From: CAZLWA01 sp964563165
Lineage (GTDB): Bacteria > CLD3 > SB21
NCBI GenBank assembly: GCA_964563165.1
Contig: CAZLWA010000016.1
Span: 1-64,000, forward strand
Length of the DNA stretch: 64,000 nucleotides
Reading direction: 5' to 3'
In this document: positions 35,168 to 43,978 of the stretch, one piece after another
How the letters are laid out: each line of letters begins with the position of its first letter
How positions within the stretch are numbered: position 1 is the stretch's first letter
Made by a program: the position numbers and the translations under genes
The notes under the pieces: model-generated
Seen by the model: only the letters and a program-made list of their open reading frames with translations
What the model was told of the DNA's origin: nothing
Databases searched by the model: none

Positions 35168-36493
35168 TTATTTTGATGTGCTGAAACCGGAGCGCCCCTT
35201 TAGCATTTGCTTGAATTGATCGGCATCTTTTTTAGCGTCGGAATATTTAACATAATAAACCGTGGTCGTATCGGACAAACCGCCTACGATCTCGGAGTTA
35301 TCGGCATCGCTTAATCCGATTTTGACCGATATTAAGATTTTCTTATTGTCTTGTAACGCGACCACGAACTTGGTCAGGGTAGAATCGGAGCCGTGATCGG
35401 ATGAACGATTTTCCAGATCACCTTTCTTTATTTTTGAAGATCTTCCGCCTCTGCCCTTGTGCGCTTTCGCAGAGTCACTGCCTGGGGATCCAGAAACTCG
35501 ATCCGTAACCACGCCGGCAGAAGTCAGAGTTTTCAGGTCGGCGCGCACCTCAGAAAAACTTCTTAAGAGGTCGTTGGGAATCAACATCACATTTTCCTTG
35601 TTGGCGATCTGAATGGTGATCGTGGCATTCATACCGGATTTCAACTTGTTTTCAAAATTCGCGACTTCGATAACAACGTTGAACGTCGTCACATTTTGAA
35701 CGACGGTGGCCTGCGAGGCGACGCGAATGACTTTGCCGTAAAACGATTCCATCGGATACGCGTCGGCTACGATCTTAGCCCGCTCACCGATCCCTACTTT
35801 CCCGATATCCACTTCATCCACCGCGGCCGTGACGTAGACGTTAGACATATCGGCAACCTGGGCGATCGTGGTGCCCCCGCCGACATTGGTCGTGGCCGAA
35901 GCGATGATCTGGCCTTGCGATACGCCGCGCGTTAATACGAGTCCGTTGATGGGAGAGCGTACCACGGTGTCGGATAACTTCTGCCGCGCCGATACGAGGT
36001 TCGCGGTCGCCTTGGTGAATGAAGCTTTGGCCTGGACGTAGGCGACGTTGGCTTGATCAAAATCCTGCTGAGAAATCAGGCTTTTGTCCAGAAGGTCTTT
36101 CGCACGTTTCAAATTGTCGGCCTGCTGTACCACCTGCGCGATCGCCACTTCCGAATCCGCGAACGCCTGCTGAAAGGCGTTACGCGTATCCGTGGAATCT
36201 ACGGTAACCATGATCTTTCCAACATAGACCCTGTCGCTTTCCTCGAAATTGAGGGTTTCGATGAGGCCTCCGGCCTTGCATTTTATTTCCACGACGTTGA
36301 TAGGTGTGACTGTTCCCGTGGCGGATACGGAAATATTCAGGTCGCCGCGTTTAAGCGTCATGGGCCGCACGACGATCGCACGGGTGGCGATATTTTCCGT
36401 CGCCTCGATCTTGTCTTTCTTTTGGAAAAGAAAAACATAGATCAAAACCACGGCGATGAGCCCTGAAAATCCGAGCAGTAATTTCTTTTTCAT
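35168..36493 (-). CDS. Periplasmic adaptor protein of the MacA/HlyD type
   Basis: Membrane-fusion protein linking an inner-membrane transporter to an outer-membrane channel. One N-terminal anchor (LLLGFSGLIAVVLIYVFLF), a lipoyl half-motif (SVSATGTVTPINVVEIKCKAGG), a helical hairpin (DLLDKSLISQQDFDQANVAY), the second half (VVRSPINGLVLTRGVSQGQI) and beta-barrel strands (VAAVDEVDIGKVGIGERA) are seen. A Ser/Gly/Lys-rich segment near residues 330-375 (GSPGSDSAKAHKGRGG) is not usual in MacA. The downstream gene is the permease. A 7-bp hairpin lies just before the start. Confidence 0.88.
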   Translation of the reverse strand: MKKKLLLGFSGLIAVVLIYVFLFQKKDKIEATENIATRAIVVRPMTLKRGDLNISVSATGTVTPINVVEIKCKAGGLIETLNFEESDRVYVGKIMVTVDSTDTRNAFQQAFADSEVAIAQVVQQADNLKRAKDLLDKSLISQQDFDQANVAYVQAKASFTKATANLVSARQKLSDTVVRSPINGLVLTRGVSQGQIIASATTNVGGGTTIAQVADMSNVYVTAAVDEVDIGKVGIGERAKIVADAYPMESFYGKVIRVASQATVVQNVTTFNVVIEVANFENKLKSGMNATITIQIANKENVMLIPNDLLRSFSEVRADLKTLTSAGVVTDRVSGSPGSDSAKAHKGRGGRSSKIKKGDLENRSSDHGSDSTLTKFVVALQDNKKILISVKIGLSDADNSEIVGGLSDTTTVYYVKYSDAKKDADQFKQMLKGRSGFSTSK

Positions 36494-36503
36494 AGAGCAA
36501 TTC

Positions 36504-36526
36504 CGGCAAGATGAGTCGCCTTGCCG
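36504..36526. promoter_or_regulatory. Inverted repeat before the MacA-like gene
   Basis: CGGCAAG (36504-36510) and CTTGCCG (36520-36526) form a perfect 7-bp stem with a 9-nt loop, 11 bp upstream of the start of the minus-strand adaptor gene. It could be an operator or an mRNA hairpin at the ribosome binding site. The rest of the 36494-36719 gap shows nothing. Confidence 0.35.
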
Positions 36527-36719
36527 ATCGTTAGACGCTTAAGCAGAGAAAAGGTTTATGTGCATTCCGGAGCGAGCGTTTCATTAAGAGCGATCAAAAT
36601 CAAAACTGAAAACGAAATAAAAAGCACCGGGGCTAGCGGCGCATGCAAAAAGATTCAGACCGGGAAACGGTTCAAGATTCAGCAACCGTGCATCCAACAA
36701 GATGTTCCGGAGGCCGCGC

Positions 36720-37643
36720 TTACCATTTCAATTTTGCCATATTGTCTTTGACGTCCTGAGCGGATTTGTCCAATTCCTTTTGCTCTTCTGCCGTCAATTT
36801 GATCTGAATAATTTCCTCCACGCCTTTCTTGCCTAATTTTACCGGCACACCGCAAAATACATCCTTCTGTCCGTATTCGCCCTGAAGCCATACGGAGCTG
36901 GGAAGAATACGTTTTTTATCTTTGACGATGGATTCGATCATTTGAACCGCGGATGAAGAGGGCGCGTAATAGGCGGAACCCGTTCCGAGCAATTTTACGA
37001 TTTCCGCGCCGCCGTTGCGGGTGCGGTCCACGAGACGGTCGATCGCGGCTTTGTCCATCAAGTCCGGAAGCGGAATACCCGCCACCGTGGTGTAACGCGG
37101 CAGCGGCACCATCGTATCGCCATGCCCGCCGAGAACGAATGCCGTGATGTCTTCGACCGATACATCCAGCTCCATGGCAATAAACGAACGGAACCGAGCC
37201 GAATCGAGAACGCCCGCCATACCGATGACGCGCTCTTTCGGAAAACCGCTGACCTTCCACGCCACATACGTCATTACGTCGAGCGGGTTCGTGACCATGA
37301 CGATGATGGAATTCGGCGAACGCTTGGCAATTTCTTTGGTAATCCCTTGAACCACTTCTGCATTTTTCATTAGCAGATCGTCGCGGCTCATACCCGGCTT
37401 GCGTGCAAGCCCGGCCGTGATCAGGACAATATCCGATCCCGCGGTCTCATCATAGCCTTGCGAGCCGACCATACGGACGTCAAAGCCTTCGACCGGAGCG
37501 GATTCGTACATATCGAGCGACTTGCCTTGCGGCACGCCCGCCACGATATCGACCAGCACGACTTCATTGGCTAGTTCTTTTTCGGCGATGCGCTGCGCGG
37601 CGGTCGCGCCGACGTTGCCGCCGCCGACTACTGTGATTTTCAT
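36720..37643 (-). CDS. mdh: Malate dehydrogenase
   Basis: NAD-dependent oxidation of malate to oxaloacetate in the TCA cycle. The protein is of the LDH-like MDH type (307 residues): nucleotide loop VVGGGNVGATAAQRIA, substrate arginines in ARKPGMSRDDLL and VTNPLDVMTYVAWKVSGFP, catalytic His in VLGGHGDTMVPLPR. It has an AGGAG-like site before the ATG. An inverted-repeat element lies 22 bp upstream, between it and rpmA. No other TCA genes are adjacent. Confidence 0.95.
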   Translation of the reverse strand: MKITVVGGGNVGATAAQRIAEKELANEVVLVDIVAGVPQGKSLDMYESAPVEGFDVRMVGSQGYDETAGSDIVLITAGLARKPGMSRDDLLMKNAEVVQGITKEIAKRSPNSIIVMVTNPLDVMTYVAWKVSGFPKERVIGMAGVLDSARFRSFIAMELDVSVEDITAFVLGGHGDTMVPLPRYTTVAGIPLPDLMDKAAIDRLVDRTRNGGAEIVKLLGTGSAYYAPSSSAVQMIESIVKDKKRILPSSVWLQGEYGQKDVFCGVPVKLGKKGVEEIIQIKLTAEEQKELDKSAQDVKDNMAKLKW

Positions 37644-37664
37644 AATCCTTCTCCTTGAATTTCC

Positions 37665-37743
37665 GCCACCAAGACACTAAGACACGAAGTTCCACAAGGG
37701 GAATTTAACAAAAATTTTCTTGGTGTCTTTGTGTCTTTATGGC
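37665..37743. mobile_element. MITE-like element with 25-bp terminal inverted repeats
   Basis: Left end 37665-37689 (GCCACCAAGACACTAAGACA...) and right end 37719-37743 are inverted with 21 of 25 matches around a short AT-rich core. Same family as 21641-21731. Located between mdh and the rpmA terminator. Confidence 0.68.
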
Positions 37744-37765
37744 TATATAGTCTTTAAAATAAAAA

Positions 37766-37796
37766 AACGGACTCACTAAGATACGTGAGTCCGTTA
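37766..37796 (-). terminator. Intrinsic terminator of the rplU-rpmA operon
   Basis: AACGGACTCAC pairs with GTGAGTCCGTT around an 8-nt loop. On the minus strand it is followed by a T run, as needed to end transcription from rpmA. Confidence 0.9.
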
Positions 37797-37817
37797 AAAA
37801 TTTCAAGAGCGATTTTT

Positions 37818-38087
37818 TTATGCTTTCGCTTCGGGAAGGGGATAGACGCTGACGCGTTTGCGCTTTTTGTCTTTTTGCTCGAATTTAACTACGCCGTCGA
37901 TGAGTGAAAAGATCGTATCGTCGCTGCCGATGCCGACGTTTTTGCCGAGATGGACTTTCGTTCCGCGCTGGCGCACGATCACGTTGCCCGCGAGAATAAA
38001 TTCGCCGCTGTAACGCTTGACGCCGAGCCGCTGTCCGTGGGAATCGCGCCCGTTGCGCGTACTGCCGAGACCTTTTTTATGTGCCAT
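37818..38087 (-). CDS. rpmA: 50S ribosomal protein L27
   Basis: Ribosomal large-subunit protein next to the peptidyl-transferase centre. The 89-residue protein has the conserved start AHKKGLGSTRNGRDSHGQRLG and GNVIVRQRGTKVHLGKNVGIG. There is no N-terminal cleavable extension of the Firmicutes type. It is 19 bp after rplU, the usual operon order, and is followed by a terminator. Confidence 0.98.
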   Translation of the reverse strand: MAHKKGLGSTRNGRDSHGQRLGVKRYSGEFILAGNVIVRQRGTKVHLGKNVGIGSDDTIFSLIDGVVKFEQKDKKRKRVSVYPLPEAKA

Positions 38088-38106
38088 AATTGACTCCTAA
38101 AATTTT

Positions 38107-38421
38107 TTACTTCGAAATGGAATTGACTTCAATTTCCGTATACGGCTGACGGTGGCCTTTTTTCTTCTGAAAGCCTTTACGGCGGTATTTACGGAAATGG
38201 ATCACTTTGTCGCTCAGTCCGTGTCTCACAACGGTCGTTTCAACTTTTGCACCTTTGACGGTAGGCGTGCCGATCCGGACATCGCCCTCTTCGGAAAGCA
38301 GGAGTACCTGATCGAATACGATCGTGTCACCGACTTCCGCTTCAGCTACGCGGGGAATGACGACCTTTTTCCCTTGTTCGCATTTATACTGAAATCCTTT
38401 GATATCGACTACTGCGTACAC
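38107..38421 (-). CDS. rplU: 50S ribosomal protein L21
   Basis: Large-subunit protein of 104 residues: YAVVDIKGFQYKCEQGKKVV, VLLLSEEGDVRIGTPTVKGA and the C-terminal KYRRKGFQKKKGHRQPYTEI are all standard. It starts with GTG, preceded by GGAGG. First gene of the rplU-rpmA operon, with a good promoter just upstream. The gene obgE, which often follows, is not here. Confidence 0.98.
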   Translation of the reverse strand: MYAVVDIKGFQYKCEQGKKVVIPRVAEAEVGDTIVFDQVLLLSEEGDVRIGTPTVKGAKVETTVVRHGLSDKVIHFRKYRRKGFQKKKGHRQPYTEIEVNSISK

Positions 38422-38452
38422 AATTTCCTCCGGTTATAAAAATTAGGTTGGC

Positions 38453-38481
38453 AATATATAAGATTGCGGCAAAGAATGCAA
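38453..38481 (-). promoter_or_regulatory. Putative promoter of rplU-rpmA
   Basis: Minus strand TTGCAT (38481-38476), 17 bp, TATATT (38458-38453), about 32 nt before the GTG start. Confidence 0.65.
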
Positions 38482-38528
38482 GATTTTTTTGGATAATTTT
38501 TAAACCTCACGTTCCGGCAGTCGGTTTT

Positions 38529-39026
38529 CTATAGCTTAGGTTTTTCCCTATAAAACTGCACGAGGTCGGTCGATACGGCTTGCGCGCCGAGCTGGCGGAG
38601 CAGGGTCGTCACTTGGCCGCGATGATACGTGGAATGATTCACGACATGCCGGAGCAATTGCCACAGCGGCTCGGAGAACGGATCGCCTTTCATGTTCTTA
38701 TAGGCAATATCCTTTTTGAGCGTTTCGTCATTCAGGCCGGAGATGAATTTTTTCTGATCGGCTTCGACTTCCTTCCATTTCGTTTGAAGCGCGGCGTGCG
38801 ACGAGGTGTCCCATGTTGTCGGAAAAGCCGTCGGAGAAACGCCGTTCCACCGCGACAGCCAGATCCACTCGGCGGCAATGAGGTGTTGAAGGGTGTCGCG
38901 AACGGATGAAAAACTGTTTTTCATGTCTTTCGTAAATGCGTCGGCTGAAAGTTTGGCCGCCGCCTCGAAAATTCTGCGATTTGCCCACGTATTGTATTCG
39001 TAAAGTTCTTTTATTTCTTCGACCAT
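38529..39026 (-). CDS. DinB family protein
   Basis: Four-helix-bundle protein of the DinB/YfiT-like superfamily; many members are thiol transferases or of unknown role. The protein has 165 residues with the metal-binding His pattern: one in RDTLQHLIAAEW and two in HVVNHSTYHRGQV. The N-terminal YEYNTWANRRIFEAA is typical. It is a single gene between the L21 promoter region and a serine hydrolase, 38 bp after the latter's stop but in the same direction, so both may be co-transcribed. Confidence 0.88.
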   Translation of the reverse strand: MVEEIKELYEYNTWANRRIFEAAAKLSADAFTKDMKNSFSSVRDTLQHLIAAEWIWLSRWNGVSPTAFPTTWDTSSHAALQTKWKEVEADQKKFISGLNDETLKKDIAYKNMKGDPFSEPLWQLLRHVVNHSTYHRGQVTTLLRQLGAQAVSTDLVQFYREKPKL

Positions 39027-39064
39027 TGCTGTTCTCCCGGTTCAAAAATTAAAATTTAAGAACA

Positions 39065-40579
39065 TTACTGTAATTTCTCAAATTCATACGGCAGGTAATC
39101 AATAAAATCGTTGACGCGAATCGTGACGGATTTGACGCGGCCGCTGTCGACCGTGAACGGAATATCTTTCATACCGAATTCCGGATCGGAATACGTGCAC
39201 CAGAAAGTATTTCCTCCGAGCGGCTCCAAACGGCCGACGGTGCGGGGATGATGCTGAAAATAAATATTCAGTTTATTTTTTTCGAGTTTAATTTCAATCG
39301 AGCCGTAAACGCCGTTTACATATTTTCCGGCATATTTATCCAAACCCAAAGACGGTTTTGGCTTGCCGGCAATGATCTTTTCCTTGGCCGCCAGAGTGTC
39401 CGCGATTTCTTTTTCACCGGCCCGGAACAGCGGATAGAAAAAATCGCTGTAATTCTTATACGGCAATCCAAGAAATGCGTCGCGCAGTTGATATCCGAGT
39501 GCGACATACAGATCCTGCTGATCGCTGTTGGATACGACCACATAACCCACATTGAGCTCGGGAATTAAACACGTCAGTGTGAGAAAACCGTCCACCCCTC
39601 CGGTGTGCGAAATTATTTTTCTACCGGCATAGTCCTCCAGGAACCAGCCGAGGCCGTACGTGCTGAAATGTTTTTTGCCCTGAAAAAGCCGGCCGTTGTA
39701 ATCGCCGACGATCGTATTGGACGTTTGGGTTTTTTGCAGGTTTTCAAAACTGACGACGGACTGGCCGTTAAACCGCCCGCTGTCGAGCTGCATGAGAAGC
39801 CAATTGGCCATGTCTTTGGCGCACGAAGCGATACTGCCGCACGGCGCCATGGCGTCAATATCCGGGTAAGGAATTTTTACTAATTTTCCGCCGGCCAGCG
39901 TGTGGGAAACCGACGCATTAGGATCTTTCGCCAGTGCGTTTTTGGTCGTTACCGTGCGGTTCATCTGCAAAGGTAGGAATAAACGATACTTCAGGAAATC
40001 ATCCCACGTGGTATCGCAGGCCAGGGAAATAATATGGCCGTCGACAACAAAACCGGCATTAAAATATCCATAATGAGTGCGAAAACCGTAAACCGGTTTA
40101 TAATTTCGCAGGTTGTAAATAATTTCCTGGCGAGAGAAGTTGGAATTCCAATTAACAAAATCTCCTTGAAAGGTCTGAAAACCCACTCGGTGACAGATCA
40201 TATCGCGCAGCGTGACTTCACGCGTCGCCAGCGTATCGTACAGTCTGAAATCGGGGATCCACTTGATGACTTTATCTTCTAACGAAAGCCTTTTTTCTGA
40301 TTCCAATATACACATGCTTGTAGCGGTGAAAGCTTTCGTGCACGATCCGATCAGGAACAGCGTGTTCTCATCCACTTTTTCCGGTTTACGGGCGTCGCGA
40401 ACACCGTATCCCTGCATTTTGATGATCTTTCCGTCCCGCACAATCGCGACAGCCATACCCGGAATTTGCCACTGTTTCATTCCGCGGGCGAGGTACGTAT
40501 CTAAACTGTCCGTAACGAAAGTATTTTGAGAAAATAATTGAGCGCTGAATAGAAGAATGAATGCTGAAAGTTGTTTCAT
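39065..40579 (-). CDS. Serine hydrolase, class C beta-lactamase-like, with C-terminal DUF3471-like domain
   Basis: Secreted penicillin-binding-protein-fold hydrolase (esterase, peptidase or beta-lactamase-like; substrate unknown). A signal peptide (MKQLSAFILLFSAQLFSQ) is followed by the beta-lactamase domain with the nucleophile in GSCTKAFTA (SxxK), a Tyr motif region (YGYFNAGFVV) and HTGGVDGFL. After residue 400 comes a beta-rich domain of the DUF3471 type (LDKYAGKYVNGVYGSIEI). I start at ATG 40579 with GGGAGA upstream; the frame is open 28 codons more without signal-like sequence. Confidence 0.9.
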   Translation of the reverse strand: MKQLSAFILLFSAQLFSQNTFVTDSLDTYLARGMKQWQIPGMAVAIVRDGKIIKMQGYGVRDARKPEKVDENTLFLIGSCTKAFTATSMCILESEKRLSLEDKVIKWIPDFRLYDTLATREVTLRDMICHRVGFQTFQGDFVNWNSNFSRQEIIYNLRNYKPVYGFRTHYGYFNAGFVVDGHIISLACDTTWDDFLKYRLFLPLQMNRTVTTKNALAKDPNASVSHTLAGGKLVKIPYPDIDAMAPCGSIASCAKDMANWLLMQLDSGRFNGQSVVSFENLQKTQTSNTIVGDYNGRLFQGKKHFSTYGLGWFLEDYAGRKIISHTGGVDGFLTLTCLIPELNVGYVVVSNSDQQDLYVALGYQLRDAFLGLPYKNYSDFFYPLFRAGEKEIADTLAAKEKIIAGKPKPSLGLDKYAGKYVNGVYGSIEIKLEKNKLNIYFQHHPRTVGRLEPLGGNTFWCTYSDPEFGMKDIPFTVDSGRVKSVTIRVNDFIDYLPYEFEKLQ

Positions 40580-40759
40580 AGAAAGTCTCCCGGTGTATTG
40601 ATTGCATTTCGAGCTACTTGCCAAGCTACTTGAAAATTTCATAAAATGAACTAAAAATTGCAATTAAAATCGCATCGGCGAGATTCATTTATTGCGCAGC
40701 ACTAAAAATTTGTTTAGATTGAATTGAATGGTTTAAAAAACGGTGAGGAATTCTATTTC

Positions 40760-41716
40760 ATGCGATCGCGGCGATTGATTGTTATTGGTGTCCATGTTGT
40801 CATTTTTTGTTCGGCGGCATTTTCACAGAACAAAGTTGAAGTCAGAGTGACCACCGACCGGAATAAAATAGCGATCGGTGAAGAGCTGGTCTATTCTCTG
40901 ATCATAAGGTATCCGAATAAGGTCAAATTATTGGGCGATCCGGTCACGGATTTTAGTAAGTTCGAAGTGACTCAGATCAAGAAATACGAGCCGGCGGAAG
41001 ACGGCGGATTCCGGATCGAGCAGTATGATTATTCGCTGACGACATTCACGGTGGATACGTTTTTCATCGGTGCGCCGAGAGTTCCGTATCGCTCGGGAAA
41101 AGATTCACTCGTCGCCGAGGGCCCGACACGCAGTATTATCGTGGCGAGTACGATCGACAGCACGGTCAAGGATATCCGTCCGGAAAAACCTCTGATCCAG
41201 GCGGAGATCAATTGGTGGCTGCTGTTCTTGTACGTATTTGGCGGCGCACTCGTTCTGGCGGCGCTCGTTTATTTCGGAATTAAGTTATACCGGAAATATA
41301 AACAGGGAGGCATGCGCAAGCCCGTCGTGGAAATCGAACCGGTCAAAACACCGGAAGAATTGGCTTTGGAACGATTGGACGCTTTGAAGGACCGTCAGTT
41401 GATCGAAAACGGCGAATTTAAAGAATTTCATATCGAAGCGTCAAACATTATCCGGATGTATGTCGAACAAAAATTCTTGATTCAGGCATTGGAATGTACG
41501 ACGTCGGATCTGATGGTCGTGTTTCAACGAAAGAAATTGGCGGAGGAGAATTACGTCACGCTGCTTCGGCGTTTTTTGGAAGTATGCGATTTGGTGAAAT
41601 TTGCCAAGTATCGGCCGTCGAGCCGCGAATGCCATCAAATTATGAATGACGCATACGGGTTGGTCAAATTCATGTATGTGAAAAACGCCGAGGAAGCCCA
41701 TGTGCTGCGATTTTAG
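40760..41716 (+). CDS. BatD-like membrane protein
   Basis: A 318-residue protein with a cleavable signal (VVIFCSAAFSQ), an oxygen-tolerance BatD-like beta domain (VEVRVTTDRNKIAIGEELVY, SLTTFTVDTFFIGAPRVPY), a single membrane helix (WWLLFLYVFGGALVLAALVYFGI) and a cytoplasmic helical region (DLMVVFQRKKLAEENYVTLL, LEVCDLVKFAKYRPS) similar to DUF4381/BatD tails. The start chosen is ATG 40760, right before the signal peptide, with GAGG upstream. Bat proteins usually stand in a MoxR-DUF58-Bat operon. Here the gene is alone and the DUF58 gene is about 15 kb away. nadK follows 57 bp downstream. Confidence 0.72.
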   Translation: MRSRRLIVIGVHVVIFCSAAFSQNKVEVRVTTDRNKIAIGEELVYSLIIRYPNKVKLLGDPVTDFSKFEVTQIKKYEPAEDGGFRIEQYDYSLTTFTVDTFFIGAPRVPYRSGKDSLVAEGPTRSIIVASTIDSTVKDIRPEKPLIQAEINWWLLFLYVFGGALVLAALVYFGIKLYRKYKQGGMRKPVVEIEPVKTPEELALERLDALKDRQLIENGEFKEFHIEASNIIRMYVEQKFLIQALECTTSDLMVVFQRKKLAEENYVTLLRRFLEVCDLVKFAKYRPSSRECHQIMNDAYGLVKFMYVKNAEEAHVLRF

Positions 41717-41773
41717 ATTGCAAATTGGAAAATGAACTCGATTTCGCATTAAACAAAAAACCGGAAGATGATT

Positions 41774-42640
41774 ATGCGTTTTGGTATTGTAGTTAACATT
41801 CAAAAAGAAACGGTCGTTCCCATACTCAAAGATTTTTTGGGCGTCCTGATCGCCGGCCGGTGTGATTTTGTGATCAATCGTGAAGCCGCTACGATCGTCA
41901 CGGACCGCTCCTTACGGGAAAAGATCCGTTTAGTTGAAAAAGAAAAAATGGTCGCCGACGTGGATTGCCTGATTTCATTCGGCGGCGACGGTACGCTGCT
42001 GCAAACGGCGCGGATGGCCGGCAAGACCGAAAAACCGATACTCGGTGTGAATATCGGCAAATTGGGCTATCTGACGGAAGTCGAAACGCGCGATATTCAA
42101 AGCGCTATCGAACGACTGCAGAATGGAAAATACGAGATCGAAAAACGGATGGTGATGGAGGCGCACTGGGGCGAGGCTGCCGTTTTTGCCTTAAATGATT
42201 TTGTGATCGCCAAAAGCACGGCGGGGCGCCTGATTCGCATTAAGACGCACGTTGACGGAAGATTCTTGAACACCTATTCCGCGGACGGGCTTATCATTGC
42301 TTCGCCGACGGGATCCACGGCGTATTCGCTTTCTGCGAACGGGCCGATCCTGAGTCCGACCCTGAACGCGTTCATTATTAATCCGATCTGTCCGCACACC
42401 CTCATGGCGCGCCCGCTGGTGATCAGTTCCGATCAGAAAATTCAATTACGTGTTGAGCCGGGATTCAAAGCCATTTTGACCGCCGACGGACAGGAAGAAA
42501 CCGAGTTGACCCATGACGTCGAGGTCACGATCGGCGCGGCCTCACACCGGGTGCATTTGATCCGGCTGGGTGAACGGACGTATTTTGAAGTTTTACGCAG
42601 TAAATTGCGTTGGGGCGAAGACGCACGGAATAGTCCATAA
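41774..42640 (+). CDS. nadK: NAD kinase
   Basis: Phosphorylates NAD to NADP. The catalytic GGDGT motif (CLISFGGDGTLLQTA), NIGKLGYLTEV, ALNDFVIAK, DGLIIASPTGSTAYSLSANGP and ILTADGQE are all present. The length of 288 residues is normal. Of two close ATGs (41768 and 41774) I prefer the second because GGAAG lies 6 nt before it. It ends before an intergenic region with a decayed minus-strand gene. Confidence 0.96.
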   Translation: MRFGIVVNIQKETVVPILKDFLGVLIAGRCDFVINREAATIVTDRSLREKIRLVEKEKMVADVDCLISFGGDGTLLQTARMAGKTEKPILGVNIGKLGYLTEVETRDIQSAIERLQNGKYEIEKRMVMEAHWGEAAVFALNDFVIAKSTAGRLIRIKTHVDGRFLNTYSADGLIIASPTGSTAYSLSANGPILSPTLNAFIINPICPHTLMARPLVISSDQKIQLRVEPGFKAILTADGQEETELTHDVEVTIGAASHRVHLIRLGERTYFEVLRSKLRWGEDARNSP

Positions 42641-42679
42641 TGGGCGGCGTCGGGATAAGAAAAATTCACGCCGCCTGTG

Positions 42680-42982
42680 CTATTCGATCGTAAGCCCCGC
42701 AGCGGCAAAGCGGCTTACAACCAGGCCTAAAAAACCCGTGAACATCATCATGGCGCTAATAGTTCCAATGCCAAAAAATAGAAGATACGTCAGCGCCTCC
42801 AGAAGTGTGGGGAGCAGCAAAGCCGGCAGCACTCCCAAAAGATGGGAACTCCCTGCCAATCCGTGAATGATCCCTACGGAGAATGCGGCATGCGTATGTC
42901 GATGCGCCTCGGGCCGGCCGTGGAGTTTGGGCGTACCATGAATAAGAATGTGAACGTGCTCGGTTGCAGGCGTCGCTTGTCT
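42680..42982 (-). pseudogene. C-terminal remnant of a TauE/SafE- or UreH/HupE-like membrane transporter
   Basis: Not an intact gene, but 100 codons on the minus strand read as a recognisable polytopic membrane protein end: a His-rich loop (HRHTHAAF), then SVGIIHGLAGSSHLLGVLPA, a helix ending LLPTLLEALTYLLF, GIGTISAMMMFTGFLGLV and a stop at 42682-42680. This order resembles UreH/sulfite-exporter-like or nickel/cobalt transporter families. The frame is closed at the 5' side by TAG (42985-42983), no start codon is found, and the upstream helices are missing. It is therefore a truncated, decaying copy. No other gene is seen in 42641-43072. Confidence 0.7.
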
Positions 42983-43072
42983 CTAAGCTGCAGTTGGGTC
43001 GGTATTTTTAGGCTTGTTTATATAAGTCATACTAAAGTTCAGTAGACATGATTCCGTGGCCAGGTTGACCCC

Positions 43073-43975
43073 TCATCCGGGCTTTTTTTCGTCAGACCTG
43101 TTTGAATTTAGAATCCCGGTCAATCCGATACCTGTTAATAGTAATCCAATAAAGATCACGTAAGATTGAATGTGTTTTTCGTCGCCGTACCACGTGAGAT
43201 TTTCCGGATTGATATTATTAAACAAGATGACTATGAAATTATTCATGCCGTGCATGATCACGGTTGGAATAATGCTGTTTGTCCGCCAGGCAACGAGTCC
43301 GAGAAAAACAGCGAGAATAAAAATTTGGATCCCGCCCCACGGGTTGAAATGAATCAAGGCAAAAACAAAACTGGAAATGGCGATAGCGCCTCCGGCGTTC
43401 ATCCTTTTTTCCAACGCCCCCTGAAACATACCGCGCAAAAGCATTTCCTCGCAAAGCCCCGCCGCACCTACCGCCGCTAAAATCAAGAAAAGCCCGCCGG
43501 CAATGGTATGGATCTTGAATTCCTGAGCCAGGCGCTCCAGAATTTTTTCGGATTGCAGCTCGGGCGACAGGACGCCGATCGTGTGATCAAGAAAATCATT
43601 GATGGCGGGTGAGATCGCCTTATCGATCGCGTCCGTCACGATGACGAGCCCCAGCGCCAACACCAGGGTATACAAAATAGTTGACAATGAAACCGCATGC
43701 ACACGAAACACCGGTATGAATTGTTTTTCCGAACGGCGCATCCAGACATATGCCGGTACGATAAACGCAACCGTTCCTATCAGCAAAATGAATTTGGATG
43801 CGCCGTCGCCCGGGGTCCCGCCAAAGATCCCCGTCATGGCGGCTACAGTCAGGATCATCGTCAATGTAAACCCGAAGGTTATGCTTGCTATCAGCAGAAC
43901 CACCGAAGCGGCGAGCGTAAACGGCGTCTCATCGGGCGTTCGCGGTGCAATCGAATTGTCCGGAAATTCATTCAT
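43073..43975 (-). CDS. CPBP family intramembrane metalloprotease (CAAX protease-like)
   Basis: Polytopic membrane protein of 300 residues, probably eight helices, with the ABI/CPBP motifs: EEMLLRGMFQGAL (paired Glu and Arg), FALIHFNPWG (His) and VIMHGMNNFIVILF (His and Asn). The family includes eukaryote CAAX endopeptidases and bacterial bacteriocin-immunity proteins; the bacterial substrate is not known. It starts 3 nt after the end of pyrD on the same strand, so the two are co-transcribed. Confidence 0.92.
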   Translation of the reverse strand: MNEFPDNSIAPRTPDETPFTLAASVVLLIASITFGFTLTMILTVAAMTGIFGGTPGDGASKFILLIGTVAFIVPAYVWMRRSEKQFIPVFRVHAVSLSTILYTLVLALGLVIVTDAIDKAISPAINDFLDHTIGVLSPELQSEKILERLAQEFKIHTIAGGLFLILAAVGAAGLCEEMLLRGMFQGALEKRMNAGGAIAISSFVFALIHFNPWGGIQIFILAVFLGLVAWRTNSIIPTVIMHGMNNFIVILFNNINPENLTWYGDEKHIQSYVIFIGLLLTGIGLTGILNSNRSDEKKPG

Positions 43976-43978
43976 GCC

